Shown here piece after piece: positions 18,027 through 26,768 of a stretch of DNA of 64,000 nucleotides. The DNA is from Paenibacillus odorifer (GTDB lineage Bacteria > Bacillota > Bacilli > Paenibacillales > Paenibacillaceae). The stretch spans positions 6,748,474-6,812,473 of the forward strand of contig NZ_CP009428.1 in the NCBI RefSeq assembly GCF_000758725.1. The letters run 5' to 3'. Within the stretch, counting starts at the first letter, position 1. Each line of letters opens with the position of its first letter. A model generated the notes under the pieces. That model had not been told where the DNA came from and made no database searches. It was given only the letters and a program-made list of their open reading frames with translations. Made by a program: the position numbers and the translations under genes.

Positions 18027-19789
18027 TGGATTCCCTCCAATTGCGACCCAATCAACTCATAATACGCACCCTTGCGGGCAAGTAACTCCTGATGGGTACC
18101 GATTTCTGCCACTTGGCCTTGCTTCATTACTACAATAATGTCCATATCTAGCATCCAGTGTAGGCGATGGGTAGCCAGAAAGACCAGCTTTCCTTCAAAA
18201 AGAGGCACCATCGTCTCCTTCAGCTCATATTCCGTTTCAATATCCAGATGTGCCGTTGGCTCATCTAGAAGCATAATTGGACGGCTGCTAAGCAGTGCCC
18301 GGGCTAATGCCACCCGTTGCTCCTGGCCACCGCTGAACGAACGGCCGCCGCCACCAATCATCTCATCTAAACCATGCGGAAGAGTATCCACCAGCCCCGA
18401 TAAACCAGTAGCTTTCACTGCCTCGGCAACAGCTTCCATAGAAGCCTCAGGGTAATAAAAACATATATTATCCGCTAACGTGCCGCTAAAAATATACGGA
18501 CGCTGCGGGATATATGAGGTCTGTTTTCGCCAAGCCTCATCCGTTAATGCACTAACCGTTGTACTGTTAACCGTGATACTTCCTGAGGTAGGGTGTAAGA
18601 AGCCCCCTAATATATCCACTAAAGTAGATTTACCGGCCCCGCTCTCTCCGATAATCCCAATTTTGCTAGCTCCTTTAAATTGCAGGTTCAGCGCTTCCAG
18701 CGAAGAAAGCCCTGCTTCCTCATACTTCACGCTAACGTCATTTAATGTGAGCACGCTATTCTCATGCCAAGTGAATATTTGTTCCGATGTTTTTGCTGCA
18801 GAACCGACAGATAGATTACCGTTAGGGCCGATTACTTCAGCCTTCACCTCATCTTGATCTATAATGCTCTTCATTGCTTCAGCGGCTTCTTTCCCATCCA
18901 AAGTAGCATGGAAATCTGAACCCACCAATCTGACAGGCAGGAAATATTCCGGAGCCAAGATTAGAATCGTTAAGCCCGTAACCAATGTCATCTGTTCATT
19001 TACAAGCCGTAAACCGAGGCTTACCGCTACAGATGCTACAGACAGCATAGTGAAGAAATCCAGGGCGAACGATGACAAAAAGGCCACTCGCAGCGTACGC
19101 ATGGTCGCCGAGCGATAACGATCGCTGACCGTAGCAATGCTGTCGCTATGACTACGACTTCGTCCTAGAAATTTTAATGTTTCTAGCCCACGTAGTGAGT
19201 CTACAAAATGATTAGATAATGTGCGATATGATTTCAACTGCCGATCCATTTGCTTACGGGCCGTCATCCCAATCAAAATCATAAAAACAATAATAATCGG
19301 CATAGTTACCGTAAGAATAATCCCGCTCGTAGTGTCCATCGTAAAAACGTAAATAAGCACCAAGACCGGTGTAACAGACATCCCTACCATTCTAGGAATG
19401 ATTGCTTCTAGATACGTGCGGAATTTAGTTACGCCTTCCAGCACTAGTGTAACAAGATCCCCGGTTCCACGCCCGCCCACCATTCTAGGGCCAAGCTGGA
19501 AGAGCTTGTCCATCATTTCCCTCCGCATAGTGCTGCCCGTTGCTTCCGCGAAGCGGTAAGAGACACGGCTCATCAGCATAGCACAAGCATGGCGCACAAG
19601 AAATGCAAGAAGGAACAATAGCGCAGTGCCCCATTGTTCCTTCAGAGGTTCTCCCGCAAATAGCGCAGAGATGACTTCTGCCAGCGATTTAGCCAGCAGA
19701 AGTATGGACAAGCTTTGCACCAGGGTAAGGAAGCCTACAATCAGAAAGACTGGCTTAACTCCTTTATACCCAAGCAAGTTTTTATCCAT
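18023..19789 (-). CDS. cydD: Thiol reductant ABC exporter subunit CydD
   Basis: This 588-residue protein is the CydD partner of the heterodimeric exporter: N-terminal membrane domain (residues about 15-300, with RVSYRFAEATGSTMRREMMD coupling region) and an ATPase with Walker A GESGAGKST, signature SFSGGQEQRVALARALL, and Walker B IMLLDEPTAHLD. Its start codon overlaps the cydB stop (TAATG), and it overlaps cydC by four bases, so translation of cydB-D-C is coupled. Confidence 0.93.
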   Translation of the reverse strand: MDKNLLGYKGVKPVFLIVGFLTLVQSLSILLLAKSLAEVISALFAGEPLKEQWGTALLFLLAFLVRHACAMLMSRVSYRFAEATGSTMRREMMDKLFQLGPRMVGGRGTGDLVTLVLEGVTKFRTYLEAIIPRMVGMSVTPVLVLIYVFTMDTTSGIILTVTMPIIIVFMILIGMTARKQMDRQLKSYRTLSNHFVDSLRGLETLKFLGRSRSHSDSIATVSDRYRSATMRTLRVAFLSSFALDFFTMLSVASVAVSLGLRLVNEQMTLVTGLTILILAPEYFLPVRLVGSDFHATLDGKEAAEAMKSIIDQDEVKAEVIGPNGNLSVGSAAKTSEQIFTWHENSVLTLNDVSVKYEEAGLSSLEALNLQFKGASKIGIIGESGAGKSTLVDILGGFLHPTSGSITVNSTTVSALTDEAWRKQTSYIPQRPYIFSGTLADNICFYYPEASMEAVAEAVKATGLSGLVDTLPHGLDEMIGGGGRSFSGGQEQRVALARALLSSRPIMLLDEPTAHLDIETEYELKETMVPLFEGKLVFLATHRLHWMLDMDIIVVMKQGQVAEIGTHQELLARKGAYYELIGSQLEGIH

Positions 19790-20805
19790 TAGTATTCAAG
19801 ATGCTCCTTCTCGTGAACCCGTTTATGAAAGACAAAGTAACTCCAAATTTGATATCCCAATACGAACGGAAGGATGGTCAGTGCCACAATCGTCATTACC
19901 TTCAAAGAGTAATGGCCCGAAGCAGCATTAGTGATCGTCAAATTAAAAGCTTGATCAATTGAACTAATCATAACACGCGGGAACAATCCTACAAAGATAG
20001 AAGTTACCGAAAGCGCCATTACCGCTCCTGTCATTCCAAAAGCGTAGCCGTCCTTCTTCTTCGTCATGAAGTAACCGGACAGTACAAAGGCGATAACTCC
20101 CAGGGCTACAATAATCATAAGAACCGTTCCACGTTGCTCGAAAATATCCGTCATATTATAAGTCATAATCACAAAAGCAGTAAATAAAGCTGCGAGTGGT
20201 ATCAGCAATTTTTGTGCCAACTTGCGAGCGCGAGCCTGTAGATCACCCACTGTACGCAGCGTTGTGAACATGAGACCATGCACTAGGCACAGAAGGACAA
20301 CAGTAAGCCCTGCTACTACAGTGTACACATTCACGATATCTGTGAACCCTGCATACATTTGCATATCCCCATCAATAGGCAACCCTTTGATAAAGCTTGC
20401 AAACACTACAGCCAAGAGGAATGGTGGAAGGAAGCTGCCGATAAAAATACAGGCATCCCAAGTTCTTTTCCAAGCTAATGAATCACGTTTACCTCTGAAT
20501 TCAAAAGCGACACCACGCGCTATCAGAGCTAATAAGGCAAATACAAAAGGAATATAGAATCCACTAAACAGCGTTGCATACCACTCCGGGAAAGCCGCAA
20601 ACATTGCACCCGCAGCTGTGATAAGCCATACCTCATTCCCATCCCAGAAGGGTCCGATCGAGTTAATCAGAACACGGCGCTCTGTATCATTTTTAGCGAG
20701 AATTTGTGTTTCCATCCCTACGCCGAAATCGAAACCCTCCAGGAAGAAGAACCCTATAAACAGAACTGCAATCAGCACAAACCACAATTCATTAAGAGAT
20801 ATCAT
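19789..20805 (-). CDS. cydB: Cytochrome bd ubiquinol/menaquinol oxidase subunit II
   Basis: This 338-residue protein has about eight membrane helices and the CydB signature FLEGFDFGVGM and GPFWDGNEVWLITAAGAMFAA near the N-terminus. It completes the bd oxidase, which reduces O2 to water at low oxygen with menaquinol. The start at 20805 is chosen because GAGGAGGG precedes it; a longer frame would overlap cydA more and add an implausible basic leader. It overlaps cydA by 14 bases. Confidence 0.94.
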   Translation of the reverse strand: MISLNELWFVLIAVLFIGFFFLEGFDFGVGMETQILAKNDTERRVLINSIGPFWDGNEVWLITAAGAMFAAFPEWYATLFSGFYIPFVFALLALIARGVAFEFRGKRDSLAWKRTWDACIFIGSFLPPFLLAVVFASFIKGLPIDGDMQMYAGFTDIVNVYTVVAGLTVVLLCLVHGLMFTTLRTVGDLQARARKLAQKLLIPLAALFTAFVIMTYNMTDIFEQRGTVLMIIVALGVIAFVLSGYFMTKKKDGYAFGMTGAVMALSVTSIFVGLFPRVMISSIDQAFNLTITNAASGHYSLKVMTIVALTILPFVLGYQIWSYFVFHKRVHEKEHLEY

Positions 20806-22195
20806 GGGAACCCTCCTCGTTATATGGATCATTCGAATCGCCGTGATCGTTATCCATCGCATAAGGACCTTTTTTAATCACTTTAATAAACAATCCGACC
20901 AACACTAATCCTAGAATTAAATAAATCGTTGTAAAAGAAATCACGGAGAACAGAACTTGACCACTTGTAATATTAGGCGACACACTGTCTTCCGTTGTCA
21001 TCAGTCCGAATACCGTCCATGGCTGACGCCCGAATTCGGTCATGACCCAACCGGCTGTATTCGCAATCGGAGGAAGCAACAAGCCCCATAACATGAACCG
21101 CATAAACCAAGTGTTCGGACGGTCCATTTTTTTGCGCCACATTAAGTACATAGCGTACATTCCCAATACAATCATTAACGTTCCTGCTAGAACCATGATC
21201 CGGAAACTCCAGAATGTCGTACGTACAGGTGGAATATAGTCACCGGGGCCATAGGTTTGCTCATACTCCGCTTGCAGCTCAAGCATACCTTTAACTTCAC
21301 CGGAAAATTTACTGTATGAAAGGAAACTCAGCATATAAGGAATTTGAAATTCTCCAGTACTGATTTGATTCTCTGGATCAATGTTTGCCCATACGGTCCA
21401 AGGTGCCGGGTCACCACTCTTACCCCACAGTCCTTCGGAAGCTGCCATTTTCATTGGTTGAGTTTCAACCAAATATTGCGCTTGGGCGTGACCAGCAACA
21501 GCTACACCAATAGAAGAAATAATCCCTACGATAGCTGCAATCTGAAAAGACTTCTTAAAGAAAGAAACCTCTTGTTTCTTCAATATTTTATAAGCACTAA
21601 TACCTGTTACAAGAAAAGCACCTGTTGCATAAGCAGCCAGTACTGTATGTGGGAATTCAACCAGCAATTGTCCGTTCGTAATAAGCGCGAAGAAATCATT
21701 CATTTCTGCACGTCCATTATTTATCTCAAAACCCACAGGATGCTGCATAAAAGAGTTAGCCGCTAGAATCCAGAATGCAGATAACATCGTACCGAATGCT
21801 ACCAGCCAGATGGACAGTAAATGTACTCGCTTGGAAACCTTATCCCAGCCGAATATCCATATCCCAATAAAAGTAGACTCCAGGAAAAAGGCTGCCAATG
21901 CCTCAACTGCAAGTGGAGCCCCGAATACATCACCCACAAAACGTGAATAATCGGACCAGTTCATCCCGAACTGAAATTCCTGCAATATCCCTGTAACTAC
22001 CCCTACTGCAAAATTGATGAGGAATAGCTTTCCCCAGAACTGCGCCATTTTTTTGTACTCTTCATTACCTTTTCTAACGTACATTGTCTCCATGATTGCA
22101 ATCAAGAGCGCTAGTCCGATTGATACCGGTACAAAGAAATAGTGGAATATTGTCGTCGACGCAAATTGTATACGCGACAGCATTACTGTATCCAT
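20792..22195 (-). CDS. cydA: Cytochrome bd oxidase subunit I
   Basis: This 467-residue protein is CydA with about nine membrane helices. The haem ligand histidine of FHYFFVP is residue 18, the acidic EALAAFFLEST block follows near 97, a second histidine lies in EFPHTVLAAYATGAFLV, and GRQPWTVFG is the conserved C-terminal signature. The Q loop is of the short Gram-positive type. GGAAGGG precedes the ATG. Two TGTGA-N6-TCACA sites lie upstream, pointing to oxygen/redox control. Confidence 0.95.
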   Translation of the reverse strand: MDTVMLSRIQFASTTIFHYFFVPVSIGLALLIAIMETMYVRKGNEEYKKMAQFWGKLFLINFAVGVVTGILQEFQFGMNWSDYSRFVGDVFGAPLAVEALAAFFLESTFIGIWIFGWDKVSKRVHLLSIWLVAFGTMLSAFWILAANSFMQHPVGFEINNGRAEMNDFFALITNGQLLVEFPHTVLAAYATGAFLVTGISAYKILKKQEVSFFKKSFQIAAIVGIISSIGVAVAGHAQAQYLVETQPMKMAASEGLWGKSGDPAPWTVWANIDPENQISTGEFQIPYMLSFLSYSKFSGEVKGMLELQAEYEQTYGPGDYIPPVRTTFWSFRIMVLAGTLMIVLGMYAMYLMWRKKMDRPNTWFMRFMLWGLLLPPIANTAGWVMTEFGRQPWTVFGLMTTEDSVSPNITSGQVLFSVISFTTIYLILGLVLVGLFIKVIKKGPYAMDNDHGDSNDPYNEEGSHDIS

Positions 22196-22225
22196 ATTTG
22201 TCCCTTCCTTCTCCCCTTTTCGTTA

Positions 22226-22231
22226 ATTATA
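22226..22231 (-). promoter_or_regulatory. -10 element of the cydA promoter
   Basis: TATAAT on the minus strand 31 bases upstream of cydA. No good -35 lies 17 bases further up, as expected for an activator-dependent promoter. Confidence 0.5.
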
Positions 22232-22257
22232 TTCTGTCAAAAATTTAAGCTTCTTTT

Positions 22258-22273
22258 TGTGATAAATGTCACA
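22258..22273 (-). promoter_or_regulatory. cydA-proximal operator, Fnr/Rex type
   Basis: TGTGATAAATGTCACA, a perfect TGTGA-N6-TCACA palindrome, is centred near -46 relative to the start predicted from the TATAAT. Fnr/CRP-family proteins and Rex can both bind this pattern; which one acts here is inferred. Confidence 0.65.
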
Positions 22274-22309
22274 TAAAGATAGTCATTTAACGGTGAAATT
22301 CAAATGATT

Positions 22310-22325
22310 TGTGACAAAGATCACA
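22310..22325 (-). promoter_or_regulatory. cydA-distal operator, Fnr/Rex type
   Basis: TGTGACAAAGATCACA, a second perfect TGTGA-N6-TCACA palindrome. Its centre is 52 bases from the first, about five helical turns, so both sites face the same side of the DNA. Confidence 0.65.
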
Positions 22326-22417
22326 TTTTAGCATAAAGAAAGCAAAAAAAATAAGACGGTTTACCCGTCTTGAGTGGTTCGTCGTTCTATTAAATGCTTG
22401 ACTCATTTAGGTATTGG

Positions 22418-22645
22418 TTAGATGGAAATACCCTTCTTCAGCGATTTGAGATCGCCATTTGAATTAAGCAATTGGGGTAGCATCTTCGTGCTGCGAACCA
22501 TTGGAGAGTCACATAGACGGCAAGAAGGCGCATGTTCAAATGCGAAATTATCCCTCATCCATCCGTTGCATCCCTCATTGGTACATGCCCAAATTGCGGT
22601 ATTTTCTTCCGGTATTTCTTCCAAAGGTTTCTTCCGGTAGTTCAT
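22418..22645 (-). CDS. Cold-inducible YdjO-family protein
   Basis: This 75-residue protein has two Cys pairs, CTNEGCNGWMRDNF (residues 21-34) and CRLCDSPM (residues 43-50), matching the cold-inducible YdjO family of Bacillales. The four cysteines probably bind zinc; the role is unknown. The start at 22645 has GGGAGGA six bases upstream; the upstream Met nine codons earlier does not. It lies near the csp gene, consistent with a shared cold response, but a terminator separates them. Confidence 0.8.
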   Translation of the reverse strand: MNYRKKPLEEIPEENTAIWACTNEGCNGWMRDNFAFEHAPSCRLCDSPMVRSTKMLPQLLNSNGDLKSLKKGISI

Positions 22646-22696
22646 TGCCGTTCCTCCCATCCTGTAAGTCAATAGTGAGTAACTAGATATAAAAAG

Positions 22697-22726
22697 ACCG
22701 TCCCAACTTTCACAAGCTGGGACGGT
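22697..22726 (-). terminator. Intrinsic terminator of the cold-shock gene
   Basis: A 13-base stem (ACCGTCCCAACTT with AAGCTGGGACGGT, one G-U pair) followed on minus by CTTTTT. Confidence 0.85.
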
Positions 22727-22737
22727 TTCTTCTATTA

Positions 22738-22938
22738 TTACAGTTTTACAACGTTTTCGGCTTGTGGTCCACGGTTGCCTTGAACAACGTTGAATTCAAC
22801 GCGTTGGCCTTCGTCCAAAGTTTTGAAGCCGTCGCCAGTGATTGCGCTGAAGTGAACGAATACGTCGCTTCCGCCTTCAACTTCGATAAATCCGAATCCT
22901 TTTTCTGCGTTGAACCATTTAACTGTACCTGTTTGCAT
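22738..22938 (-). CDS. CspA-family cold-shock RNA-binding protein
   Basis: This 66-residue protein is a cold-shock domain with RNP1 KGFGFIEV and RNP2 VFVHFSAI, start GTVKWFNAEKGF. It binds single-stranded RNA or DNA and melts secondary structure at low temperature. GGAGG seven to eight bases before the ATG at 22938 sets the start. The preceding untranslated leader is about 75 bases, in keeping with cold-regulated leader control. Confidence 0.95.
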   Translation of the reverse strand: MQTGTVKWFNAEKGFGFIEVEGGSDVFVHFSAITGDGFKTLDEGQRVEFNVVQGNRGPQAENVVKL

Positions 22939-23018
22939 GTGTGTTACCTCCACAAATTTAAATTAATATGTTCTTTTTATCTTCAAACAAAGAAAAAATT
23001 CACACATTGAAAAAGGTT

Positions 23019-23047
23019 GTATTACCAAATATGACAGCCCTTTTCAA
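23019..23047 (-). promoter_or_regulatory. csp promoter
   Basis: On the minus strand TTGAAA (23047-23042) and TAATAC (23024-23019) are spaced by 17 bases, predicting a start about 75 bases upstream of the csp ATG. Confidence 0.55.
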
Positions 23048-23357
23048 TGCGAGAATTAGGGACTAAATGTATGATTGATATCATATTACCACACCTGATT
23101 AGCAAAGGCAAGCAAGCATCCGAATATATCCGGTTTTGCCCTAATAAGTATTACCTTCCAATGTAAGGGCTGCCACTTAGTGTTTATTCCCTAAATAGAT
23201 CCTTTTTCTGGCATAATTATCATGGTTTTAGAAAAATAGCTTTCCCAAAAACGTTACTTTTATCCGCTTTTTCAAGAAGGTACCCCCTCGGAATCGAAGG
23301 GGTAGTCCGCTCTACTTGTCGTAACTGCTATATCATTATATACCGACTTCCAGCATA

Positions 23358-24605
23358 TTATTCCTGTGGTTTTTCAAGAAGTTTAACTGTTGCCTGTTTG
23401 GCCTCGCCGTTTCGATAGTAAGTAATTTTCAGATCATCACCGATCTTCGTATGATTATATAAGTACTTGCGAAGAGAAAGGGTAGATATGATGGATTGAT
23501 CATTAAATTTGGTAATGACATCATTGAATTGCAGTCCAGCTTCCTTCGCAGGGCCAACGGCCTCTAGAACAACTACTCCATCCTTAACACTGTTCGGCAG
23601 GTTCAATTCATTGCGTTGATCTTCTGCTAGTGGAACGTACGGATTGTTCAAATCAACTGAATATACACCCAAGTACGAACGGGCAATATGCCCTTTTTCA
23701 GCCAGCTCATTAGCGATATCTATCACATGATTCGCAGGAATTGCAAAACCCAGACCCTCTACACCCGTGTCTGAAATCTTCATCGTGTTAATTCCAATGA
23801 CCTTGCCATCGAGATCCACTAACGCGCCGCCACTATTTCCTTCATTAATCGCCGCATCGGTCTGTATCACTTCTTGTTCCCAGTCATATACTCCATCCTG
23901 ATTAAGGGATACGGGAACCATCCGTTCAGTATAGCTAACAATCCCCGAGGTCAATGTATCACCAAGTCCTAGCGGATTACCGATAGCAATGACCGTTTCA
24001 CCTAGACGAAGCTTAGAGGAATCACCGAGCTGCGCGATGGTATCGATTCCTTTGGCATCAATAGAGAGTACCGCAATGTCGCTTACTTTATCCGTTCCAA
24101 CGAGTGTTGCCTTACGGGTCTCTCCGTTCACTGTAACTACCTCGAGATTACCGGAGTCTTCGATGACATGATTATTGGTAATGATAAATGCTTTATTTCC
24201 TGTCTTTTTATAGATCACTCCTGAGCCTAGTGCGGACTCATCCAGAATGTTTAATTCTTCATTATCTTCTTTATGATTGATAATACTTACTACTGCAGGG
24301 CGAACCGTGGCAGCAGCTTGAATAATCCGGTCAAATGGATCACTACTGCTTGGGGCAACATTTCCAGTTGTTACAACCGGCTTTTGAGCAGTCTCATGAC
24401 TCATCTGGCCTGTAAACATACTGAATAACAGAACTGCCACCACAGCGCTGACTAAGGAGCAAACGGCGGATATTTGCCAGGTAGATAGCCCTTTACGCGA
24501 TCTGCGTACAGAATGTCTACGGTTAGCAAACGATCCCTTTGATGCTTCATCCCCTCTGGACCGCGAAACTTTAGTTGAATAGAAATCATCATCAAACAAT
24601 CCCAC
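23358..24605 (-). CDS. htrA: HtrA-like membrane-anchored serine protease with PDZ domain
   Basis: This 415-residue protein has a basic cytoplasmic N-terminus, one membrane segment (about 44-65), a trypsin-like domain with catalytic His146 (NNHVIED), Asp176 (SDIAVLSID) and Ser258 (NEGNSGGALVD), and a C-terminal PDZ domain (about 310-405). It degrades or refolds misfolded exported proteins at the outer membrane face. Translation starts at GTG with GGGGGAG seven bases upstream. It follows walJ in the order seen across Bacilli, with a small plus-strand gene inserted between. Confidence 0.92.
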   Translation of the reverse strand: MGLFDDDFYSTKVSRSRGDEASKGSFANRRHSVRRSRKGLSTWQISAVCSLVSAVVAVLLFSMFTGQMSHETAQKPVVTTGNVAPSSSDPFDRIIQAAATVRPAVVSIINHKEDNEELNILDESALGSGVIYKKTGNKAFIITNNHVIEDSGNLEVVTVNGETRKATLVGTDKVSDIAVLSIDAKGIDTIAQLGDSSKLRLGETVIAIGNPLGLGDTLTSGIVSYTERMVPVSLNQDGVYDWEQEVIQTDAAINEGNSGGALVDLDGKVIGINTMKISDTGVEGLGFAIPANHVIDIANELAEKGHIARSYLGVYSVDLNNPYVPLAEDQRNELNLPNSVKDGVVVLEAVGPAKEAGLQFNDVITKFNDQSIISTLSLRKYLYNHTKIGDDLKITYYRNGEAKQATVKLLEKPQE

Positions 24606-24993
24606 CGAAAATCTCCCCCTTCTATTGCCAAGCGTTCACTGTTGTTAAGACCTGAACCTATAGCAACCACGTCCGAACCAAACCTCTGTAACCATTAGAC
24701 TCCAAATATCACTAAAAAGTTTCACTTTATCCATTAACCCCACAAGAGTTTCGATCAATCGTTAGATTATGATAATCTTTTAATATATCTTCTCTATTAG
24801 GAATATTTTGCAACTTAAAAGACTACAATAAAATAGAAGTGTCCCTAAAATTTTAGCTTTGCTCATCACGCTTTTAATTGTATCACAGGCAACCTGCAAT
24901 TCGGGATTTTCCTCAGCTAAAACACCTGCGAATTTTTTACAGTTTTCAGTTCTAATTACACTATAGATTCACACTATTAAAGGAGGATTAATT
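24606..24993. other. Divergent intergenic region, 388 bases, no gene seen
   Basis: AT-rich spacer between htrA (leftward) and a small plus-strand gene. A candidate promoter for the plus gene is TTTACA with TATAGA some 20 bases on, a poor spacing. No open frame or stable hairpin was seen. Confidence 0.4.
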
Positions 24994-25200
24994 ATGAGTT
25001 CTTTTTCAACAAGTATGGATTTAGTCGAGTTTATCGGTAAGCTTGGTGACTTAAAGGATGAACACTACCACATGACCCTTACCTTTAGCGCAATGATCGA
25101 ATTGATGATTGAAAAAGGCCTAATCTCCCGCCAAGAATTAGATCGCAAGACCGCTGAACTTGATCAGCTTATGACTGGCTCAGCTTATCCCATGGCGTAG
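24994..25200 (+). CDS. Small conserved-looking hypothetical protein
   Basis: A 68-residue helical protein preceded by a perfect AAAGGAGG eight bases before the ATG, so it is very probably translated. No known domain is seen. The middle (KLGDLKDEHYHMTLTFSAMI) and the C-terminal YPMA resemble nothing I can name. It is convergent with walJ and the two coding regions overlap by 32 bases at their 3' ends. Its placement in the wal locus looks lineage-specific. Confidence 0.7.
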   Translation: MSSFSTSMDLVEFIGKLGDLKDEHYHMTLTFSAMIELMIEKGLISRQELDRKTAELDQLMTGSAYPMA

Positions 25201-25975
25201 GTTGATCATAATACGTATCACACAGTCTGAACTCACTATCTTTGAAAAAACAGCCCCGATCCTCCATTGCGCCGCGTACCGACATTTTTGCCAAATCCAT
25301 CATATTGTGATCCCGGCTTAAATGCGCCAAATAGGTCCGTTTGGTCCGCCCTGTAAGAATTTCGCTAAGCGCAGCTCCAGCTGCCTCATTGGAAAGGTGA
25401 CCCATGTCGCCTAGGATGCGCCGTTTCGTATTCCACGGATAACGTCCCATTCTCAGCAATTCGATATCATGATTCGCCTCCAGCACCAATACATCTGCAT
25501 CTGAAATTGCATCTCTTACCTTATCACTAACATAGCCCAGGTCTGTAGCTACACATAACTTCTCTTTTCCATCATAAAAATTGTAACCCACTGGCTCCGC
25601 TGCATCATGAGAAATCGCAAAGGATTCTACTCGCATACTGCCGAAATCCTTGTGCTGGCCAGACTCCATGATCATCCGGTTATACTCCGGTATTTTACCA
25701 ATTCCCTTCTCGATAGCTCCCCAGGTATTGGTGTTCGCATAAATCGGAAGATCGTATTTACGGGCCATGGCCCCGAGTCCCTTGATATGATCGGAATGTT
25801 CGTGTGTAACTAGAATCCCGTCTATATCATTACCCGTTAGTTCACGCATGGCCAACAGCTCATCGATCCGCTTGGCACTAAAACCTGCGTCAATCATAAG
25901 TGTTGTCTCCCCGTTTCGTACCACCGTTACATTGCCGGTAGAACCACTGGACAGTACTGTAAATGAAATCCCCAT
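25169..25975 (-). CDS. walJ: WalJ (YycJ), metallo-beta-lactamase fold protein
   Basis: This 268-residue protein has the MBL metal site HEHSDH (His58, His60, Asp62, His63) and downstream ligands in FAISHDAAEP and TDLGYV. WalJ is the last member of the WalRK regulon cluster; it links cell-wall signalling to coordination of division and replication in Gram-positives, and may act as a nuclease. GGAG precedes the ATG. It overlaps the convergent small gene by 32 bases. Confidence 0.93.
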   Translation of the reverse strand: MGISFTVLSSGSTGNVTVVRNGETTLMIDAGFSAKRIDELLAMRELTGNDIDGILVTHEHSDHIKGLGAMARKYDLPIYANTNTWGAIEKGIGKIPEYNRMIMESGQHKDFGSMRVESFAISHDAAEPVGYNFYDGKEKLCVATDLGYVSDKVRDAISDADVLVLEANHDIELLRMGRYPWNTKRRILGDMGHLSNEAAGAALSEILTGRTKRTYLAHLSRDHNMMDLAKMSVRGAMEDRGCFFKDSEFRLCDTYYDQPTPWDKLSQS

Positions 25976-25989
25976 TTTCCTTACTCCTT

Positions 25990-26730
25990 CTACTCTGTTG
26001 TCTTAGGACTGATGATGTCCGCACTAATAGCATCCACATAATAGGCATTGCCGTTCTCCAGCATAAACCGCCACATCGGCGAAGCTACCTGACTTTCCGA
26101 GTTGAACAGCTCACCGTAATACCCCAGCTCAATCTCCTTCACTACGGAATCTGCCGGAAAATACTTCTCTATCAAGCTACTAAGTGCTTGCGATGCTGGA
26201 AGCACCTTCTGTTCTTTATCGCTGCTGCTTGTCCCTATTTCAATCTTCGGCCAGCGGTAAGCTACGATTTTTTGATCACTGTTAATCAACTCTAGCCTAA
26301 CACGGAACAACGACCACTGATTTTGAACCAGCGGATGAAGAACGAACTTCCCAACCTCACTTTCCTGTGAATCAAAGCGATAATTGGAAATATCAGGAAT
26401 ATTATCCTCAAGCACCTTGCTAAGCTCTGAGAAGGAAGAATAGATCAGCTTGCTGTCTATAGGTACATCTAATTTAATTGGTGGTTCAGTCTGTTCTTCA
26501 GCAGAATAACGATAAGTAATGTTAGGAAGCTGCGGGGTAGAAGCCGGAATGGGACACAATACACGAATCCCTTTCTGCTCCATTACGGCTTGGGTCTCAG
26601 CAGACAGGGAAGTAAAATCAAGATTAGCACTAACCTGATCGCGCAAATCGACCCACAGCTGGTAACATAGCAGCAGATTCAGACCTAAAAAGGCGCAAAT
26701 CAGTACATTTTTAGCTCTTCCCCAATCCAT
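25990..26730 (-). CDS. walI: WalI (YycI), regulatory partner of WalK
   Basis: This 246-residue protein has one N-terminal membrane helix (residues 8-25) and an extracytoplasmic domain of the YycI type ending in PMWRFMLENGNAYYVDAISADI. Together with WalH it forms a ternary membrane complex that restrains the WalK kinase in Bacillus. AGGAGG lies seven bases before the ATG. It lies between walH and walJ in the conserved order. Confidence 0.93.
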   Translation of the reverse strand: MDWGRAKNVLICAFLGLNLLLCYQLWVDLRDQVSANLDFTSLSAETQAVMEQKGIRVLCPIPASTPQLPNITYRYSAEEQTEPPIKLDVPIDSKLIYSSFSELSKVLEDNIPDISNYRFDSQESEVGKFVLHPLVQNQWSLFRVRLELINSDQKIVAYRWPKIEIGTSSSDKEQKVLPASQALSSLIEKYFPADSVVKEIELGYYGELFNSESQVASPMWRFMLENGNAYYVDAISADIISPKTTE

Positions 26731-26768
26731 ACCCGAACCTCCTAATTGTTATATGAACCACTTGTCCA

